DNA from: Ramlibacter sp.
Lineage (GTDB): Bacteria > Pseudomonadota > Gammaproteobacteria > Burkholderiales > Burkholderiaceae_C
DNA length: 10,003 bases
Assembly (NCBI GenBank): GCA_026785815.1
Contig: JAJAZH010000117.1
Coordinates: 1-10,003 of the forward strand
Direction: 5' to 3'
Part shown: positions 7,336 to 10,003 of the stretch, piece after piece
How positions within the stretch are numbered: position 1 is the first letter of the stretch
Layout: every line of letters starts with the position of its first letter
Notes under the pieces: generated by a model
The model's database searches: none
The model's input: the letters and a program-made list of their open reading frames with translations, nothing else
Told to the model about the DNA's origin: nothing
Program-made: the position numbers and the translations under genes

Positions 7336-7517
7336 TGACTCTCATCGCGGCTGACCCCGTCATCCCGTGCTCACTCTGTCATCCCGGCTGACCTTGTCAT
7401 CCCCGCTGACGCTGACCCCGTCATCCCCGCTGACCCCGTCATCCCGCGCTAACTCTGTCATCCCGGCTGACCTTGTCATCCCGCTGACCTTGTCATCCCC
7501 GCTGACCTTGTCATCCC
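7336..7517. repeat. tandem array of an approximately 18-base unit (about ten copies)
   Basis: The unit is close to GCTGACCTTGTCATCCCC. The core GTCATCCC occurs nine times, starting at 7359, 7378, 7396, 7420, 7438, 7457, 7475, 7492 and 7510; spacings are 19, 18, 24, 18, 19, 18, 17 and 18. A more degenerate copy at about 7336-7348 precedes them. Seven of the nine carry a perfect TGAC-N3-GTCA dyad, at 7352, 7389, 7413, 7431, 7468, 7485 and 7503; the other two carry TCAC or TAAC in the left arm. The central three bases vary among CCC, CTT and TCT. Short repeats with a GTCATCCC-like core that end in a palindrome are, from general knowledge, dispersed through many proteobacterial genomes; whether this unit is dispersed in this genome cannot be seen here. 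Confidence 0.9.
7350..7488. repeat. higher-order duplication within the array (period 79 bases)
   Basis: The block 7350-7410 recurs as 7429-7488, 79 bases further on. The two copies differ by two substitutions (T to C and C to A, in the third quarter of the first unit) and one deleted C near the end. A run of several units was therefore copied together, on top of the 18-base repetition, as expected from unequal recombination or slippage. Confidence 0.8.
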
Positions 7518-7533
7518 GGCCTCGAGCCGGGAT
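7513..7533. repeat. palindrome closing the repeat array
   Basis: ATCCCGGC (7513-7520) and GCCGGGAT (7526-7533) form a perfect 8-base stem with a five-base loop, CTCGA. The left arm is the last GTCATCCC unit of the array, so array and palindrome are one structure. It lacks a T-run on either strand, so it is not a classical intrinsic terminator, though it could pair in both transcripts that converge here. The form, an ATCCC...GGGAT dyad, resembles small dispersed palindromic repeats such as the neisserial dRS3 type, as an analogy only. Confidence 0.75.
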
Positions 7534-7622
7534 CCACGCAGTCACACAAATACCGTCGATCAAGGATCGCGGCAGTGATTGCGTTTGATTGGGAGATCTG
7601 CGAGGGCGCGTTGCGAAGATGG

Positions 7623-7643
7623 ATGCCGGATCGATTCCGGCAT
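7623..7643. repeat. small hairpin downstream of lolD
   Basis: ATGCCGG (7623-7629) and CCGGCAT (7637-7643) pair around the seven-base loop ATCGATT. Stem and loop look like a tRNA T-arm (expected loop TTCGATT), but no acceptor, D or anticodon arms and no CCA end fit around it. It may take part in ending lolD transcription, although no T-run follows on the minus strand. Confidence 0.5.
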
Positions 7644-7649
7644 GGCAAC

Positions 7650-7663
7650 AAGAGGCCTCCTCT

Positions 7664-7664
<1 letters not shown>
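7650..7664 (-). terminator. possible weak terminator hairpin at the end of lolD
   Basis: AAGAGG (7650-7655) and CCTCTT (7659-7664) pair with a three-base loop, starting at the lolD stop codon. On the minus strand the hairpin is followed by only a short GTT, so it would be a weak terminator at best; together with the hairpin at 7623-7643 it may slow or stop lolD transcription. Confidence 0.3.
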
Positions 7665-8342
<678 letters not shown>

Positions 8343-8350
<8 letters not shown>

Positions 8351-9599
8351 AGCGCAACGCCTCGGCCGGATTGACCCGGCTCGCGCGCCAGCTCGGATAG
8401 ATGGTGGCGACGAACGCCAGCGCCAGCGAGATCAGGGCGATCGGCATGATGTCGGCGCTTTGAGGCTCGCTCGGCATCCGGCTGATCAGGTAGATGTCTT
8501 TCGGCAGGAAGCTGGCGTTCAGAGCGCCTTCGAGGGCCGGCACGATCACGTCGATGTTGACCGCGATGCCGAGCCCGAGCAGCAGGCCCGCCAGGGTGCC
8601 GATCACTCCCACCATGGCGCCCTGCACCACGAAGATGCCCATGATGCTGGCCGGACTCGCACCCAGCGTCCGCAGGATGGCGATGTCGGCGCGCTTGTCG
8701 GTCACGGTCATGACCAGCGTGCTCACCAGGTTGAAAGCCGCGACCGCCACGATCAGCGTCAGGATGATGAACATCATCCGCTTCTCCAGTTGCACGGCGG
8801 CGAACCAGGTGCGGTTCTGCCGGGTCCAGTCCTTGATCAGGAACGAGCCGGTCAGCGTGCGCGACAACTCGGAGGCGACCTCGCGGGCCTGGTGCAGGTC
8901 CTTCAGTTTCAGGCGGATGCCGGTCGGGCCCTCGAGCCGGAAGATCCGCTGCGCATCGTCCATGTGCAACAGCACCAGGCCGTTGTCGTATTCATAGTGG
9001 CCGGAATCGAAGGTGCCGACCACCGTCATCTGCTTCAGGCGCGGCACCACGCCAGCCGGAGTGACCTGGCCGCTGGGCGCGATCAGCGTCACCGGGTCGC
9101 CGTCCCGCACGCCGAGATTGCGGGCCAGTTCGGCCCCCAGCACGATGCCGAACTGGCCCGGCACCAGCCGCTTGAGACTGGTGTTCTGCAGGGTCGCGGC
9201 CAGCTCGGTGACTTCGCTTTCGCGCGCCGGATCGATGCCCCGGACGATCGTTCCGCGCATGTCCTCGCCCCGGGCCAGCAACGCCTGCGCCGCCACGAAG
9301 GGCGCAGCGCCGATCACCTGCGGGTTCTTGCGCGACTCGGCCAACGTCAGGCCGACATCGGGCAACACGCCGCCGCCCGGTCCGTAGATTTCGATATGCG
9401 ACACCACGCCCAGCATCCGGTCGCGCACTTCTTTCTGGAAGCCGTTCATCACCGACAGCACGATGATCAACGCCGCGACGCCGAGCGCGATGCCGAGCAT
9501 CGAAACACCGGAGATGAAAGAGATGAAGCCGTTGCGGCGGGTGGCGCGGCCGGCTCGCGTGTAGCGCCAGCCGAGGGCCAGTTCGTAGGGAAGTCGCAT
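8343..9599 (-). CDS. lipoprotein-releasing ABC transporter permease, LolC/LolE family
   Basis: A 418-residue inner-membrane permease of the LolC/E family. Four membrane segments are visible near residues 25-51, 273-297, 316-348 and 384-402, with a large periplasmic domain between the first two, as in the family. GFISFISGVSMLGIALGVAA leads into LSVMNGFQ (48-55), a conserved family segment. DKRADIAILRTLGAS at 301-315 is the cytoplasmic coupling region that contacts LolD, and SRVNPAEALRYE forms the typical end. The ATG at 9597-9599 is preferred; an in-frame TTG two codons earlier is possible, and neither has a clear ribosome binding site. Only one permease gene adjoins lolD here, so it may work as a homodimer (LolF-like) rather than as a LolC-LolE pair, unless a second gene lies elsewhere. 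I therefore leave the symbol blank. Confidence 0.93.
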
Positions 9600-9650
9600 G
9601 GACAAGCGTGAGTGCAGGGTCCCGATTGTGGCATCCCGGACAATAGCGAC

Positions 9651-10003
9651 ATGTCAGACGGTGTCCACTTGTTGATCCCCTTCGCCGCATCGGCTGCAGC
9701 CGGTTGCCAGCAGGCGATGCAGACACTGGAACTGCCGCAACTGCAGCGCCTGTTGGCGCGGCTGTCTCCCTCCGCTGTCGACCAAGGCGATGCACGCAGC
9801 CTGTCCCCGCCCCACGAGCGGGTGCTGGCCGCCGCCAGCGGTCTCTCGGCGCCCGACGGCTGCATTCCATGGGCCGCGTGGCAAGTCAGGCAGGCCGGCC
9901 GATCCGCTGGCAGCGACGCCTGGAGCTGGATCACGCCGTGCCACTGGCATGTCGCGACCGACCACATCGTGATGGGAGACCCGCAGCAGCTGCGCCTCGA
10001 TGC
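9651..10003 (+). CDS. conserved hypothetical protein of the recJ-adjacent (RpfE / phosphoglycerate mutase-like) type, partial
   Basis: The frame is open from the ATG at 9651 to the right edge, 117 complete codons, so the gene runs out of the window. The peptide starts MSDGVHLLIPFAAS and contains LARLSP, LSPPHERVLAAA, DGCIPWAAWQ and ITPCHWHVATDHI. I recognise this pattern as a conserved betaproteobacterial protein often labelled phosphoglycerate mutase or RpfE-type regulatory protein and often located next to recJ. Its biochemical function is unknown to me and the mutase label should not be trusted. It is divergent from the lolC/E gene with 51 bases between the two start codons; that gap shows no convincing promoter or ribosome binding site. 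A recJ gene just beyond the right edge would be expected if the recognition is right. Confidence 0.75.
   Translation, partial: MSDGVHLLIPFAASAAAGCQQAMQTLELPQLQRLLARLSPSAVDQGDARSLSPPHERVLAAASGLSAPDGCIPWAAWQVRQAGRSAGSDAWSWITPCHWHVATDHIVMGDPQQLRLD

Larger units (their letters stand above)
7310..7663. other. convergent intergenic region between the VWA gene and lolD
   Basis: A 354-base gap where the two neighbouring genes end facing each other. About 7336-7533 is occupied by a tandem repeat array and its terminal palindrome, and 7623-7664 holds two small hairpins. I see no protein gene: the open frames across the array exist because the 18-base unit is a multiple of three and yields repetitive peptides such as LTLSSP, GMTRSA and DDKVSG. 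The piece from about 7534 to 7622 shows nothing I can name. Confidence 0.7.

Noticed and set aside
7336..7533. Possible CRISPR array
   Set aside because: The units are about 18 bases and directly adjacent, with no unique spacers of 25-40 bases, and there are no cas genes in the window.
7360..7588. Small repetitive proteins on both strands of the repeat array
   Set aside because: They are open only because the 18-base unit is divisible by three. The peptides repeat LTLSSP or GMTRSA/DDKVSG, with no ribosome binding site and no sign of selection at the protein level.
8460..9611. Plus-strand open frame of about 380 codons opposite lolC/E
   Set aside because: The peptide is rich in His, Gln, Asp and Arg with no recognisable domain, while the opposite strand encodes a full LolC/E-type permease.
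9600..9650. Divergent promoters between lolC/E and the right-hand gene
   Set aside because: ACAATA at about 9640 looks like a -10 box, but no -35 box lies at a suitable distance on either strand.

Overview
This is a GC-rich chromosomal stretch that reads as ordinary core-type DNA from a Gram-negative bacterium, most likely a betaproteobacterium of the Burkholderiales type. That placement is an inference. It rests on the lolC/E–lolD lipoprotein-export pair with one permease, the style of the LolD Q-loop region, and a divergent gene at the right edge that resembles the conserved protein I remember as lying next to recJ in betaproteobacteria. Nine complete genes and two edge fragments are supported. 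I see no rRNA, no CRISPR array, no transposase and no phage gene.

Layout. (1) 1-1410, minus strand: the first codons of a probable spermidine synthase-family protein, preceded by an exported beta-lactamase-fold serine hydrolase (class C / family VIII esterase type). (2) 1522-2370, plus: a small mechanosensitive channel of the MscS family, divergent from the hydrolase across a 111-base region. (3) 2328-3155, minus: a TatD-family metal-dependent DNase/hydrolase whose 3' end overlaps the 3' end of the mscS-like gene by 43 bases. (4) 3245-7309, plus: a four-gene run made of a membrane-anchored HtrA-like serine protease without a PDZ domain, a MoxR AAA+ ATPase, a DUF58 protein and a BatA-like von Willebrand A membrane protein. 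The last three overlap or nearly touch. (5) 7310-7663: a 354-base convergent gap holding a tandem array of an 18-base unit, a palindrome, and two further small hairpins. (6) 7664-9599, minus: lolC/E then lolD, overlapping by 8 bases. (7) 9651-end, plus: the start of the conserved hypothetical protein.

How the genes work together. The MoxR-DUF58-VWA set is a known envelope-associated chaperone-like arrangement. MoxR would remodel a client, DUF58 would act as its partner in the cytoplasm, and the VWA protein would present a metal-ion-dependent adhesion site outside the membrane. The protease in front suggests a link to envelope protein quality control, which is inference. LolC/E and LolD together move lipoproteins from the inner membrane toward the outer membrane. 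The MscS-like channel, the TatD hydrolase and the serine hydrolase are separate housekeeping or accessory functions.

I did not find a clearly new biological system. The most unusual DNA is the repeat array at about 7336-7533, in which most units carry a TGAC-N3-GTCA dyad and part of the array has itself been duplicated. The most interesting protein context is the protease placed ahead of the MoxR genes.
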